Assembly: GCA_015075175.1 (NCBI GenBank)
Contig: JABTUV010000002.1
Coordinates: forward strand, 273,581 to 337,580
Reading direction: 5' to 3'
DNA length: 64,000 bases
Source: a bacterium
Lineage (GTDB): Bacteria > Hinthialibacterota > Hinthialibacteria > H5-UNCL2
A model generated the notes under the pieces. The model was given only the letters and a program-made list of their open reading frames with translations. It was not told the DNA's origin and made no database searches. Shown here piece by piece: positions 8,484-17,488 of the stretch; positions within the stretch are counted from its first letter, which is position 1; every line of letters starts with the position of its first letter. Both the position numbers and the translations under genes were made by a program.

Positions 8484-9605
8484 GTGCGCATTATCTTTTC
8501 GATTTCCAGATGTCTTGCGGTTGGGGCGCTGTCGGCCATGGTTTTGTGCCAGGCGACGGCCGGCGATGCGCTCGAAACCGTCAGGGGGTTCCCTGAGAAA
8601 CAGCGGGTGGCCCGCCTGGCGGCCTGCCTGGAGTTCCTGCGGGACGCCTCGACGCCCGCCGCGGCGCGGGCCGAGCTGATCAAGCTCTTCGCCGAGGACG
8701 CGCGGTTGTTGTCGCCGCACTACGGCTGCAACAGCATCAGAATCGATGAAAAGGAGTGGATCGATCTCCTCTCCGAGGGGATCAGGCAGGATCCCGGCGA
8801 CATCCACGTGGTCTACGCGCTCACCCGGCTCTTGATCAACACCCGCCAGTATGCCAAGGCGCTTGAAGTCGTCCGTCCCTACGCCCGGCTGCATCCCGAT
8901 GACCAGGCGTCCCGCGCCTGGGTCGAGTATTGCGAGCTCAAGCTGAACGCGGGCGAAGAGAAGCGGAATGAAGTCATGGAATTCGACGTCCATTTCTGCG
9001 TCATCACCAAGAATCCCAAGGCGCAGCGGATGGCGACGCGCGCGCAACTGGAGGAGGAAATCGCCATCCTGAACCGCCGCTTCGTGGACCTTGCGGGCAA
9101 TCCGCTCGGCAAGTTCAGGTTGAAGTCCGCCTCCCTTTACGACGACGTCAAGGACCTCGGATGCCCTTTTGTGGCGCTTGGCGATACCACGCAACCGTAC
9201 GACAGCTACGGCTGGCAGGAGATTTTCAACCAATGCGAGCACCGGCAGGTACGGGATGCGAGCGCCATCAACATCTTCATCAACGACGCTTACCGCGAGC
9301 CTTTGGGGTTCGACTCACATATCTGCCACGGCAAGAACAACGGCAACCGGCCGCCCTACATTCTTCTGGATTACGCCCGCCTCAACAACACTTCGCTCAG
9401 CCCGGAGGTGCACGAAATGGGGCACGCTTTCGGGCTGGGTCACGTGGGCGTGGCCGGGGCTGACCGCTTTTCGCACACCAATTACATGTGCAGCAGCGAG
9501 CACAACTACGGCAGCGGGGGACGCCGCAACCTGGGATTCTCCGAGGATCAGGCGGCGATCATGCTCTACAACGGTCGGCGTATGCGGGAGTTCTTCGGGC
9601 GTTAG
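8484..9605 (+). CDS. secreted metzincin-like zinc metalloprotease with TPR-like N-domain
   Basis: A 373-residue protein starting at GTG 8484 with GGAGG eight bases upstream. A signal peptide ends near ATA-GDALETV. Residues about 30-165 are helical and TPR-like (DPGDIHVVYALTRLLINTRQYAKALEVVRPYARLHPDDQ). The C-terminal half carries HEMGHAFGLGHVG, a complete HEXXHXXGXXH metzincin zinc site, followed by TNYMCSS, a plausible Met-turn. LSPEVHEMGHAFG is typical of extracellular metzincins such as pappalysin- or astacin-like enzymes, but I cannot choose the subfamily. It should be exported and proteolytic. Confidence 0.85.
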   Translation: MRIIFSISRCLAVGALSAMVLCQATAGDALETVRGFPEKQRVARLAACLEFLRDASTPAAARAELIKLFAEDARLLSPHYGCNSIRIDEKEWIDLLSEGIRQDPGDIHVVYALTRLLINTRQYAKALEVVRPYARLHPDDQASRAWVEYCELKLNAGEEKRNEVMEFDVHFCVITKNPKAQRMATRAQLEEEIAILNRRFVDLAGNPLGKFRLKSASLYDDVKDLGCPFVALGDTTQPYDSYGWQEIFNQCEHRQVRDASAINIFINDAYREPLGFDSHICHGKNNGNRPPYILLDYARLNNTSLSPEVHEMGHAFGLGHVGVAGADRFSHTNYMCSSEHNYGSGGRRNLGFSEDQAAIMLYNGRRMREFFGR

Positions 9606-9655
9606 CGTCGCCCGTTCTCGACCTGCAGGTGGCAGCGCACCAGAAATTCCGAGTC

Positions 9656-9684
9656 TTGACGGCAAGATGAAAATGGCCTAGGGT
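9656..9684 (+). promoter_or_regulatory. possible promoter before the propeller gene
   Basis: TTGACG (9656-9661), a 17-base spacer and TAGGGT (9679-9684). The operator palindrome begins four bases downstream, where transcription would start, a position suited to repression. Confidence 0.4.
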
Positions 9685-9687
9685 CCC

Positions 9688-9719
9688 CTGGTATTACCAG
9701 ATGCCCTGTGGCATTACCA
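9688..9719. promoter_or_regulatory. tandem TGGTATTACCA operator pair
   Basis: A perfect 13-base palindrome CTGGTATTACCAG (9688-9700) is followed by TGGCATTACCA (9709-9719), one base off. The centres are 20 bases apart, close to two helical turns, so two dimers could sit on one face. The ATG of the propeller gene is at 9756. The arrangement TGGTNNNACCA resembles GntR-family (FadR-like) operators. Confidence 0.8.
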
Positions 9720-9755
9720 TACTTTTGATACTATTTCTGTTCGACGGAGTGCAAC

Positions 9756-10727
9756 ATGACACGTGCAGCAACCACACAACGCCTCGTGAGGTTTCCACAG
9801 ATCGACGGGGAGTGGTGGCCGGTCGCCGGCAACCCCATGGACCACAAGTACGCCACGGCAGACCAGGAGCCGGTGGATTTCGGCATCTGGCAGGCGGCTG
9901 ACGGGACTTGGCAGATCTGGTCCTGCCTGCGTCGCACCACCGCGGGACGCGATCAAGGCGGCAAGGGGCGCGTTTTTTATCGTTGGGAGGGCCAGTCGCT
10001 GTTCGACACCGATTGGAAACCCATGGGCATCGCCCAGGAGGCGCGAGTCGACCTGGGCGAGACTGCCGGCGGCCAGCAGGCGCCTCACGTCATCCGGGTC
10101 GGTGATACTTACCACATGTTTTACGGCGACTGGGAGAACATCTGCCATTCGGTGAGCCGGGACGGCAAGCACTTTGAGCGCGTGATCGGGTCCGACGGGA
10201 CGGCCAAGGTCTTCAGCGAAGGCCCGGGATTCAACACCCGCGACGTCTGCATGTTGCTGCACGACGGACTCTGGTACTGCTATTACACGTGTCATCCCAA
10301 TAACCAGGGCATGGTCATGGTGCGTACGAGTCGGGACCTTGAGAGCTGGTCGGACTCGAAGGTGGTCGCGTTCGGGGGCCAAGCGGGAACCAGCCTAGGC
10401 TCGATGGAGTGTCCGCACGTGGTCAAGCTGGGCGAGGACGAGTTCTATCTCCTGACGACCCAGAGCTACGGGGACTTCAGCGACGGCCAGATACGCAAGC
10501 GCGGCAAGCCCCAGACCAGCGTGTATGGGTCGTCGGATCCCACGTATTTCGGCATCAACCAGGACGCGAAGTATTGGCTTGGCCACCTGCCCGTGGCCGC
10601 GCCGGAGCTGGTCTTCTACCAAGGTCAGTGGTACCTGGCGGCGTTGAACGAGGGCGCCTTGGACGGTATCCGCATCGCCAGGTTGAAGTGGGTGGAAGCC
10701 CAACCATCGCCGCGCACGGTCGGCTAG
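9756..10727 (+). CDS. five-bladed beta-propeller glycosidase-like protein (GH43/GH130-type fold)
   Basis: A 323-residue protein without signal peptide; GGAG sits seven bases before ATG 9756. Repeated blades read as DGTWQIWSC, GDTYHMFYGDW, DGLWYCYYTC, EDEFYLLTTQ and QGQWYLAALN, the W/Y-rich pattern of GH32/43/62/130-type propellers. Candidate acidic residues lie in VDFGIW, TRDVCML and SMECPH, but I cannot assign the catalytic set with certainty. It is expected in the cytoplasm, acting on a carbohydrate or being a non-catalytic relative. Two operator sites lie 37-68 bases upstream. The downstream gap is long, so it is probably monocistronic. Confidence 0.7.
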   Translation: MTRAATTQRLVRFPQIDGEWWPVAGNPMDHKYATADQEPVDFGIWQAADGTWQIWSCLRRTTAGRDQGGKGRVFYRWEGQSLFDTDWKPMGIAQEARVDLGETAGGQQAPHVIRVGDTYHMFYGDWENICHSVSRDGKHFERVIGSDGTAKVFSEGPGFNTRDVCMLLHDGLWYCYYTCHPNNQGMVMVRTSRDLESWSDSKVVAFGGQAGTSLGSMECPHVVKLGEDEFYLLTTQSYGDFSDGQIRKRGKPQTSVYGSSDPTYFGINQDAKYWLGHLPVAAPELVFYQGQWYLAALNEGALDGIRIARLKWVEAQPSPRTVG

Positions 10728-11133
10728 TGCCGCTTCACAAGAAACAGTTGGCGGAAGGCTGAAACCTGGTGCTGGGGTCGCCGGTACTCGGGTGCGTGGA
10801 GGGGCGCCTTGGTTGCGGCTGTTTTCTTGAAAAAGGACCAGCGACGACGCAAGACCACCGCATCCTGTCCGCGAAGGGCTTGAACGCGGGCAGCCGCAAG
10901 TTGCAGCAGCGGCTGCCCAACTCGCGTCCACGAGGGATGTTTCATGCTTCGGCCCGATTCGGCACGCCGCACTTTCTGTGCTTACCACAATTTAAATCGA
11001 TAATTTTAAGATACTTATGATTCATTCTGGGGTTCTTTTCCGCGCGGACGGCCCTCCCTTATTCACCTGCGTGGAGTTTGGCGGGAACTCCATGGGGTCT
11101 TTGATGGAATTTGCTTGACTTGGCCTGGAAGGA
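10728..11133. other. intergenic stretch, no gene recognised
   Basis: The only structure is an AT-rich patch at about 10984-11024 in otherwise GC-rich DNA. Short open frames here lack ribosome sites or protein-like composition. The promoter and operators of the next gene follow. Confidence 0.5.
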
Positions 11134-11158
11134 GTGGTAATACCACATGGTAATACCA
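11115..11158 (+). promoter_or_regulatory. promoter overlapped by twin TGGTAATACCA operators (beta-helix locus 1)
   Basis: TTGACT (11115-11120), a 17-base spacer and TAATAC (11138-11143) form a good sigma70-type promoter. The palindrome GTGGTAATACCAC (11134-11146) covers the -10 box, and a second perfect TGGTAATACCA (11148-11158) covers the likely transcription start. Binding would block RNA polymerase. The same geometry occurs at 56989-57020. A leader of about 200 bases precedes the GTG at 11353. Confidence 0.85.
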
Positions 11159-11352
11159 GATTGCCTTGAACGTGGCGGTGAGCGGGATTCAGAAGTCGAA
11201 GGCGCGACGGGATCGAAGTCGAAGGTCCGGTTCTTGTGCGTCCAGGGACAACGATTCCGGCATTGCTTTCTGGGCGTGACGGAATGCCGCCCATCGGGTT
11301 CAATCCCTCAGTGCTGGGGTATTGCGATCATTCGTTGCAGGGAGGAATCATC

Positions 11353-14330
11353 GTGAAGTTCTGCAGAAGAGTAACTTTCCTTTCGCTGCTGCTCATGGTA
11401 GGCCATGGGTTCTCGCAGACGTCTACGTGGGGCCGGCCGGCAACGACGCCAATGACGGCCTTACTGCCGGAACCGCCAAGGCTACTTTCACCGGCGGAAC
11501 CGGAGCGCTGTCGGTGCTGAACGCGCAGCCGGCGGGGTCGGCGCTTCGGGTCCTTGGGGCGGTGACCGACAACGGCGTGGGCGCGGTGACGGCCGGCGGG
11601 GTGATTATCCGCTCCGATCCGCCCGGTTCGCGGTTCATCCTGAGCCAACTGGTGTTGACGGTAAACGCGGCCAACGTCACCATCCAGGACCTGGAATTCC
11701 AGGTCGGCTCGATGCACGAGGCGGCCATCGTGGTGGCCGCCAACGGTTGCACCATCCAGTCGTGCAGTTTCACGGGGGTGGCGCCCAACGGCGGTGAGAC
11801 CTTCGTGATCGAGGACGAAGTGGCTCCCATCCAGGTAGTGGGCGCGGGGAACCTGACGGTGCGAAACTGCATCTTCACCGCCGATCAGGCGTGGGACTAC
11901 TGCGTGGTCTTGTCGGACGCGGCGGGCGCGGCTTCGGGGATCACCTTCGACGGCTGCACCGTCAACTCCAACAACCTCACCGGCGGGCTGCGGGCCTATC
12001 GCGCCTACGATAACGTCCAGGTCACCAACTCCAACTTCATCACGATGCGCCGCGCCGCCTGGGAGTTCAGCTACATCTATCCCAACAGCCTGATCGATCC
12101 GGGAACCGCCAGTAACCTGCTGTTCCAGGACCTCAACATCACCGGCCACTCCGAGGGCGCCTCGTTTAACGCCGCTATTCACTTCCGCCAGTGCTCGGCG
12201 GAGAACATCCAGGTCCGCCGGGTCAACTTCTCGCAGATTTCCGGCAACGGTCAGGACGCCGTGCGCATCCACAACGCGACCGTGGACACCATCATACTGG
12301 ATACCGTCGAATACACCTATCCGCCCATCGGCAACAACGACTACTACATTCCGTTGACAATGGAAACCAACGTGAACGTCGTCAACGCCACCATCGTCAA
12401 CTGCAGCTTCACCACGGCCATCGCCTTCCGCTGCGACGACCAGGTGAACAACCTCAGCAACATGGTGATCAAGGATTCGGTGTTCACCAAGACGCCGTAC
12501 CGCGCCGCCAACAACATGATCCGCGTGCGCAGCACGTCGGTGCGGGGATGCACGATGGACAACGTGACCATCGTGGGGGACACGGGCGACGATCTGGTTT
12601 CCTTCTTCGGCAACCCGCTGCTGCGGGACCTGACCATCCGCAGATGCACCATTCGCGGCAATGCGGGCGACGAATCCATCGTGATCCTTGACGGCGCCGT
12701 GGCCAACGTTCTGATCGAGGATTGCTCGACCAACGGCGACGGGCACGGCATCAGCATCAAGAACGGGGCGACCACGGTCAACGGCATCACGATACGCGGT
12801 TGCACCATTACGGCGCTGAGTAACGGGACGACCGACGCCGGGGCGATCTCGTTCAACGAACAAGGTTCCGGCGGTCCTACCCTAAGCAACGTCACGCTCG
12901 AGAATCTCTGGTTGTACGCCAATTTCGGCGTTTACGTGGAGGCGACCAACCTCAGCAACGCCGTCATTCGCAATACCGACATGAGGGGGGACGGGGTGGT
13001 GCGGCGGGGGCTGGAGATGCGCGGCAGCACGCTCACCAACGTCCAGCTTTCGGATCTGGTGCTGGTGGGCCGGGAGAACGGGCTGAATGTCAACGGCTGC
13101 GTCGGATCGGGTCTCTCGCTCACCAATGTCAGCGCGCTGCCCGACGCGGCGTCGTTTTCCGACAGCGGCCTGGAGATTGATTTCAACGGTGGGGGCGTCA
13201 GTATCAACGGCGCGATCGTCGACGGCGGCGGCACCGGGGCGGGGTTGGTGCTGGGCACGGGGGCCACGGCCGCCGGCGGCTGGACGGTGCAGAACGGCAC
13301 GCTTTCCAACTGCGTCGGCGCTGGCCTCTTTGTGGGCAGCGCCCTCCAGAACAGCAGCTTCACCAACCTGGCCATCAGCAACAGCAGCGGCGCGGGCCTC
13401 CTCGTCGGCAACCGGGTGACGGACTGTACCTTCACCAGCGTCAGCGTGGACGGCGTGACCGGCGGCCCGGGCATCATCGTCGACAATTCGACGGCGACCG
13501 GTGCGCAGAACATGGCGGCCAGGATCGCCTTCTTCGACTGCGCGGTGGATGGGGCCGACGGCATCGGCATCAACGTACAGGGCGTCGGCCACCGGGTCCA
13601 GGGCTGCACGGTCGAGAACGGCGGCAGCGACGGCATCGCGGCGACCGAGCCGAGCGGCATCCTCGCGGCCAACGCCGGCATCGCCATCGTCAGCAACACG
13701 GTGCGCGACTGTCCGCAGGGCGTGGCGGTGGCGCTGGAGGGAAAGAACTCGACCGTCGGATGGAATACTCTCTACCGCAACGGCGGCGGCATCCGCTTGC
13801 GTTCCGGCATCACCAGCGCGCGGGCCGGCAGCAGCAACACGACCAACAACAGCATCCTGCGCAACGCCGTGTACGGCGGGGCGGGTTCGGCCACGGGCAT
13901 CTTCGAGACCTTCAACATTCAGGTGCCGGGCGACACCGGTCCGGGCAACAACGCCTACGTGAACAACACCGTCACCGACTGGGGCGGTCACGGCAGCGAG
14001 TTCATCGGCGCGGGCAACACCATCCAGAACAACATCTTCGCTTTCAACGGCGGCTCGGGCCTGCGCGTCCTCAGTCTCACCGGTTTGACGGCGGGTTGGA
14101 ATTGCGCGGCCATGAACGGAGGCGTTGACTTCGACGGCATCTCCGTCGACTACAGCAAGGACATCTGGTACGACCCCGACTTCGTCTCGCGCACTCCCGG
14201 AGCGGCGGGTTTCTATCGCCTGAGTCCCACCAGCGGCGCCCTTGACCGGGGGACCCCGGTGGGGACCGGCGTGGATCTCGGCGCTATCGAATCGGGCGCA
14301 TCGGAGGTGCCATCATGGCGCGTGTACTAA
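11353..14330 (+). CDS. large secreted right-handed beta-helix protein, copy A1 (frameshift in signal region)
   Basis: About 990 residues. GGAGG lies seven bases before GTG 11353, which opens a good signal peptide (MKFCRRVTFLSLLLMVGHGFSQ). The mature protein (ADVYVGPAGNDANDGLTAGTAKATF) is in another frame, so one base appears missing near 11412-11420. The rest is stacked parallel beta-helix (PbH1) rungs rich in N, T, V and I, with repeated patterns such as VTIQDLEFQ, IQSCSFTGV and VTNSNFITM. It ends DRGTPVGTGVDLGAIESG...SWRVY. This fold is used by pectate-lyase-like enzymes, phage spikes and adhesins; no catalytic site is evident. A2 at 53544-56840 is a full-length paralogue. The next gene starts 32 bases on. 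Confidence 0.85.
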
Positions 14331-14362
14331 GGCAGACGATGGACAAGGCGAGGGGAGGAACC

Positions 14363-16438
14363 ATGACCATGCAGAAACGAACCATGACTACCGGATGCGC
14401 GATTCTCGCGCTGCTCTTGGCGCTGCCGCTTCTCTGCGGCGCGACCACCTACTACGTGCGCACCGACGGCAACGACGGCAACGACGGACTGACCAACACG
14501 CCCGCGGGCGCCAAGGCCACTTTCCAGAACCTCCTGGCGATGGGCGACGGGGACACCGTGGTGTTCGCGCCGGGAACCTACGACTCGGGAGGCGCCACTC
14601 ATCTCATCTTTCGCGTCAACGTCACCTTCCGCGGCTCCGATGCGGTCAACCGGGCGGTCCTGCGCAATCTCACGCTCAACCTGACCTCGACCGCCAATGG
14701 GGTTACGTTCGAGAACCTGGTGCTGGACGGGGCTTACTCGGTCCCCGACGTGTTTGCCCTGGACAACGGATGTTCCAACATTACGTTGCGCAACTGCGAA
14801 GTGCGGGACCCCTCGCTGGTCAACGTCGCCGACGCGCTGCGCCACGGCCTCATGGTGATTCAGGGCTGTACCAACCTCTTGGTGGAGAACTGCCGGTTCG
14901 CCGTCAACGCCAACGCGGACATCGGCAACCGCATCCACATGTTCATCGCGCACTACGATCCCTTCAACGCCAACGTCAACGCCAACTGGACCGTCCGCAA
15001 CACGGCCTTCTACGCCACGCGCACGGTCTCGACCGACGCCGACTGCGCCGCCATTTATCTTTGGCACAACGTGTCCAACTTCCTCGTCGAGGGCTGCACC
15101 TTCGAGACGGTGGCGGAGGTGATGCGCATCGTTTCCACCGATGCCGGCGACCCTCCGCGGGTTTACAGCGGATTCACGTTCCGCAACAACGGAATTCAAC
15201 GGGTGGAGGCGCTGCACGCCATCTACATGGGTTCCAACAGCGTGTACGAGAACTTCGTCATCCGGAACAACTACGTGACCAACGCCGAGGACAGCTTCAT
15301 TCACGTGCCCGGCGGGGGCACGGCGGTGGTGGACGGGCTGGAGCTGTCGGGGAACGTTCTGGTGGACGTGGGGTACAACAACGACGGTACCGACCGCGCG
15401 CTGACCATGGACGAGGTCCGCATCAATCCCACGCCGGGCCGACGCGTGGTGATCCGCGACAACCGCTTCGTGCGTCCCAGCGTGGGAGCCGACGAGTGCG
15501 TGTGGTTGAACCTGGCGGGCGCCGGCGTGGACATCATCAACAACCGGTTGGGCAATTACACTTCGACGGCGCTCTTAATCGACGGGGCCGAGAGCCTGAC
15601 GCCCAACGGCGCGCTCTCCGACGTGGCGGTGACGGACAACGTGTTTCCCAACGCCAACGGGATCGCGCTGGCGGTGCGGGGCCTCAGCGAGTCGGTGGGC
15701 GGCGTTGTGATGGAGCGCAACGTGGTCCAGGCGGCGGGCGGCTCGGGTATCGAAATCCGCAGCACCCTGGGGGCGGGCGGCGTCATCCGCAACAACACCA
15801 TCTCCAACGCGGCCACCCAGGGCATCCGGGTTGCGGCCCCCGGCGTGCTCATTGCTTACAACGACGTCTTCGATTCCGGCAATGCCTCCGGCGCCGGCAT
15901 CCTGCTCAACCAGTACAGCAATCCCAGCGACGTCTCCAACTGCATCGTGTCGTACAACATCTGCGCCGGAAACCAGAGCTACGGCATCTCGCTGGATACC
16001 GTGCTGGCGGCCACCAGCCAGAACGTCACGGTGATGAACAACACCATGGCCAGCAACGTGAACGGCGGCATCCGTGTCGGGCTGAATAACTGCCACGTCT
16101 GGAACAATATCATCGCGTTCCACAGCGGCACGGGCCTGGCGTTCCAGGCGACCACGCCGGGAGCCATCGGCTACAACCTGCTGTATAACGTGTTGACCGG
16201 AGGAGCGGACTACTCGGGCTTCGTCTCGACTCCGCTGGCGGGGGATGTGTTGGCCAATCCGCAATTCGAGAACTTCGCGGCCCGTGACTACCATCTGCGG
16301 GCGAGCAGTCCGGCCATCGGGGCGGGCGCGGCCCGCAGCGGCGCCAATCTGGTCGCCAATGGCAGCGATCTGGGCGCCCTGCCGACGCAGGCGCAGAATC
16401 TGTCGCTGCCGACGTCCCACTGGACGTTGTATCGCTGA
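14363..16438 (+). CDS. secreted right-handed beta-helix protein, copy B1
   Basis: A 691-residue protein. ATG 14363 follows GGGAGGAACC. The signal peptide (TTGCAILALLLALPLLCG) leads to the mature start ATTYYVRTDGNDGNDGLTNTPAGAKATF, a start shared by surface and secreted PbH1 proteins. PbH1 rungs fill the protein (LLVENCRF, FLVEGCTFE, FTFRNNGIQ), with a conserved block INPTPGRRVVIRDNRFVRPSVGADE. The C-terminus reads NPQFENFAARDYHLRASSPAIGAGA, as in many beta-helix proteins, and ends WTLYR. B2 at 51412-53511 is its paralogue. It lies 32 bases after A1 and is surely co-transcribed. Enzymatic activity is not predictable. Confidence 0.88.
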   Translation: MTMQKRTMTTGCAILALLLALPLLCGATTYYVRTDGNDGNDGLTNTPAGAKATFQNLLAMGDGDTVVFAPGTYDSGGATHLIFRVNVTFRGSDAVNRAVLRNLTLNLTSTANGVTFENLVLDGAYSVPDVFALDNGCSNITLRNCEVRDPSLVNVADALRHGLMVIQGCTNLLVENCRFAVNANADIGNRIHMFIAHYDPFNANVNANWTVRNTAFYATRTVSTDADCAAIYLWHNVSNFLVEGCTFETVAEVMRIVSTDAGDPPRVYSGFTFRNNGIQRVEALHAIYMGSNSVYENFVIRNNYVTNAEDSFIHVPGGGTAVVDGLELSGNVLVDVGYNNDGTDRALTMDEVRINPTPGRRVVIRDNRFVRPSVGADECVWLNLAGAGVDIINNRLGNYTSTALLIDGAESLTPNGALSDVAVTDNVFPNANGIALAVRGLSESVGGVVMERNVVQAAGGSGIEIRSTLGAGGVIRNNTISNAATQGIRVAAPGVLIAYNDVFDSGNASGAGILLNQYSNPSDVSNCIVSYNICAGNQSYGISLDTVLAATSQNVTVMNNTMASNVNGGIRVGLNNCHVWNNIIAFHSGTGLAFQATTPGAIGYNLLYNVLTGGADYSGFVSTPLAGDVLANPQFENFAARDYHLRASSPAIGAGAARSGANLVANGSDLGALPTQAQNLSLPTSHWTLYR

Positions 16439-16457
16439 GAATGCGGGCAATCGCCGC

Positions 16458-16495
16458 AAAAAAAGCGCCCCGGCGATTCGCATCGCCTGGGCGCT
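16458..16495 (-). terminator. terminator between converging beta-helix and pseudopilin genes
   Basis: AGCGCCC-C-GGCGAT (16464-16477) pairs with ATCGCC-T-GGGCGCT (16482-16495). The seven A residues at 16458-16464 become a T tract on the minus strand, so it terminates the pseudopilin transcript and may also act on the plus strand. Confidence 0.85.
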
Positions 16496-16521
16496 CGCTT
16501 TATCGGGATGGGGCGGTCAGA

Positions 16522-17118
16522 CTAGAAGTCCTTGCGCGGATCGCGCGGCCCGAAGCGATAGATTTCGCCGCTGCTGATCAGGCCGTTGCTGACGTCGTAG
16601 GTGATCGCCCGCAGACGCCGAATCACCACGGGAGAGTACGGATAGTTGGTGGGGCTGTAGTTCTGTTCCTGGTCGCGATCCGGACCGACGCTGAGCAGAA
16701 ACCAGTGGTCGGCGTTGACGTTGGCGAATCCCTCCGTCTTGAAGCGGATGTAGTCGTAAGCGCCGCGCCCTTCCGTGATCAGCGGCGGGTTCACGCAGAT
16801 GCCGTCCCGGTCGCTGTCGCGCGGGCAGACGTCCCACGGCCAGAAGGCGTCGCGGGGCACTTGACTGATGTAGGCGACCGGACTGGTCAGGACGCCCAAT
16901 TCGTGGAACCAGGTGCCGGACCAGGCCTGGGGATAGTCGTCATGGTCGGTGCGATACGCCTCGATGGCGGTCGCCAGATTGGCGTGCTCCTGTTCCACCC
17001 TGGCGATGCGCGCGCGAATCTGCGCGTGCAGGAAATTGGGTACCGCAATCGCGGCCAGAATCGAGATGATGGCCACCACAATCAGCAGTTCGATCAGAGT
17101 GAATCCGCGACGATGCAT
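16522..17118 (-). CDS. type II secretion/type IV pilus-like pseudopilin, copy 1
   Basis: A 198-residue protein. Its prepilin leader MHRRG is cleaved before FTLIELLIVVAIISILAAIA, a canonical class III signal with Glu5, then a hydrophobic helix. The globular part contains YRTDHDDYPQ, CPRDSDRDGIC and a C-terminal NGLISSGEIYRFGPRDPR. AAGGAG precedes the ATG. The mature protein would be processed by prepilin peptidase and built into a secretion pseudopilus or filament; no assembly genes are in the window. It converges with beta-helix gene B1 and has its own promoter and operator. Copy 2 is at 50762-51370. Confidence 0.92.
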   Translation of the reverse strand: MHRRGFTLIELLIVVAIISILAAIAVPNFLHAQIRARIARVEQEHANLATAIEAYRTDHDDYPQAWSGTWFHELGVLTSPVAYISQVPRDAFWPWDVCPRDSDRDGICVNPPLITEGRGAYDYIRFKTEGFANVNADHWFLLSVGPDRDQEQNYSPTNYPYSPVVIRRLRAITYDVSNGLISSGEIYRFGPRDPRKDF

Positions 17119-17197
17119 GATGACGGCTCCTTTTCTTTCCGCCGACGACCCCTACGCGCGAACAGAAGCAGGACAGGAGGTAGGAAGCGCCACGAAT

Positions 17198-17252
17198 TGG
17201 TATTACCAGTAATTGGCGTCGATCTTTTACTACAGGTAAGACCAGTTTGCAA
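17198..17252 (-). promoter_or_regulatory. promoter and operators of pseudopilin copy 1
   Basis: On the minus strand TTGCAA (17252-17247), a 17-base spacer and TAAAAG (17229-17224) form a moderate promoter. A perfect TGGTATTACCA (17198-17208) lies just downstream of the start site. A degenerate CAGGTAAGACCAG (17233-17245) sits inside the spacer, centres 36 bases apart. This fits repression by the same regulator as the beta-helix genes. Confidence 0.65.
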
Positions 17253-17284
17253 GCTAAATTTTCGGTCGCGATGAATCGGGAGCA

Positions 17285-17312
17285 TTGATGCGGGAAATGA
17301 ATCAATTATACC
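17285..17312 (+). promoter_or_regulatory. promoter of the serine hydrolase
   Basis: TTGATG (17285-17290), a 16-base spacer and TATACC (17307-17312). Two boxes of 4/6 match each, divergent from the pseudopilin promoter. The leader to the likely start at 17489 is about 170 bases. Confidence 0.45.
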
Positions 17313-17488
17313 AATCGATCGTGATGATACCGCCGCGGCCGGTTCCCCTCGGCCTCATGAGATGGAGTCTTCCGTGGTGGGGTTGGTGCACATTCGAGTC
17401 CGGGAGGTGGGTCGGTCCCGCCGCATCACGCCAGAGGAACGCTGGTACGAAGCACGGTGGTCTTCCGGGCGTGTCTTGTATCCGGGCC

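Noticed and set aside
7920-9242. Minus-strand frame with an ARRYSRTRFFFL peptide also seen near 47800
   Set aside because: Similarity follows from the shared DNA repeat; the frame has no ribosome site or domain.
10769-11020. Small plus-strand frame of 83 codons
   Set aside because: No ribosome site and no protein-like composition; left as intergenic.
11328-12863. Minus-strand frame of 511 codons antisense to A1
   Set aside because: Unlikely composition and no domain; shadow of the beta-helix gene.
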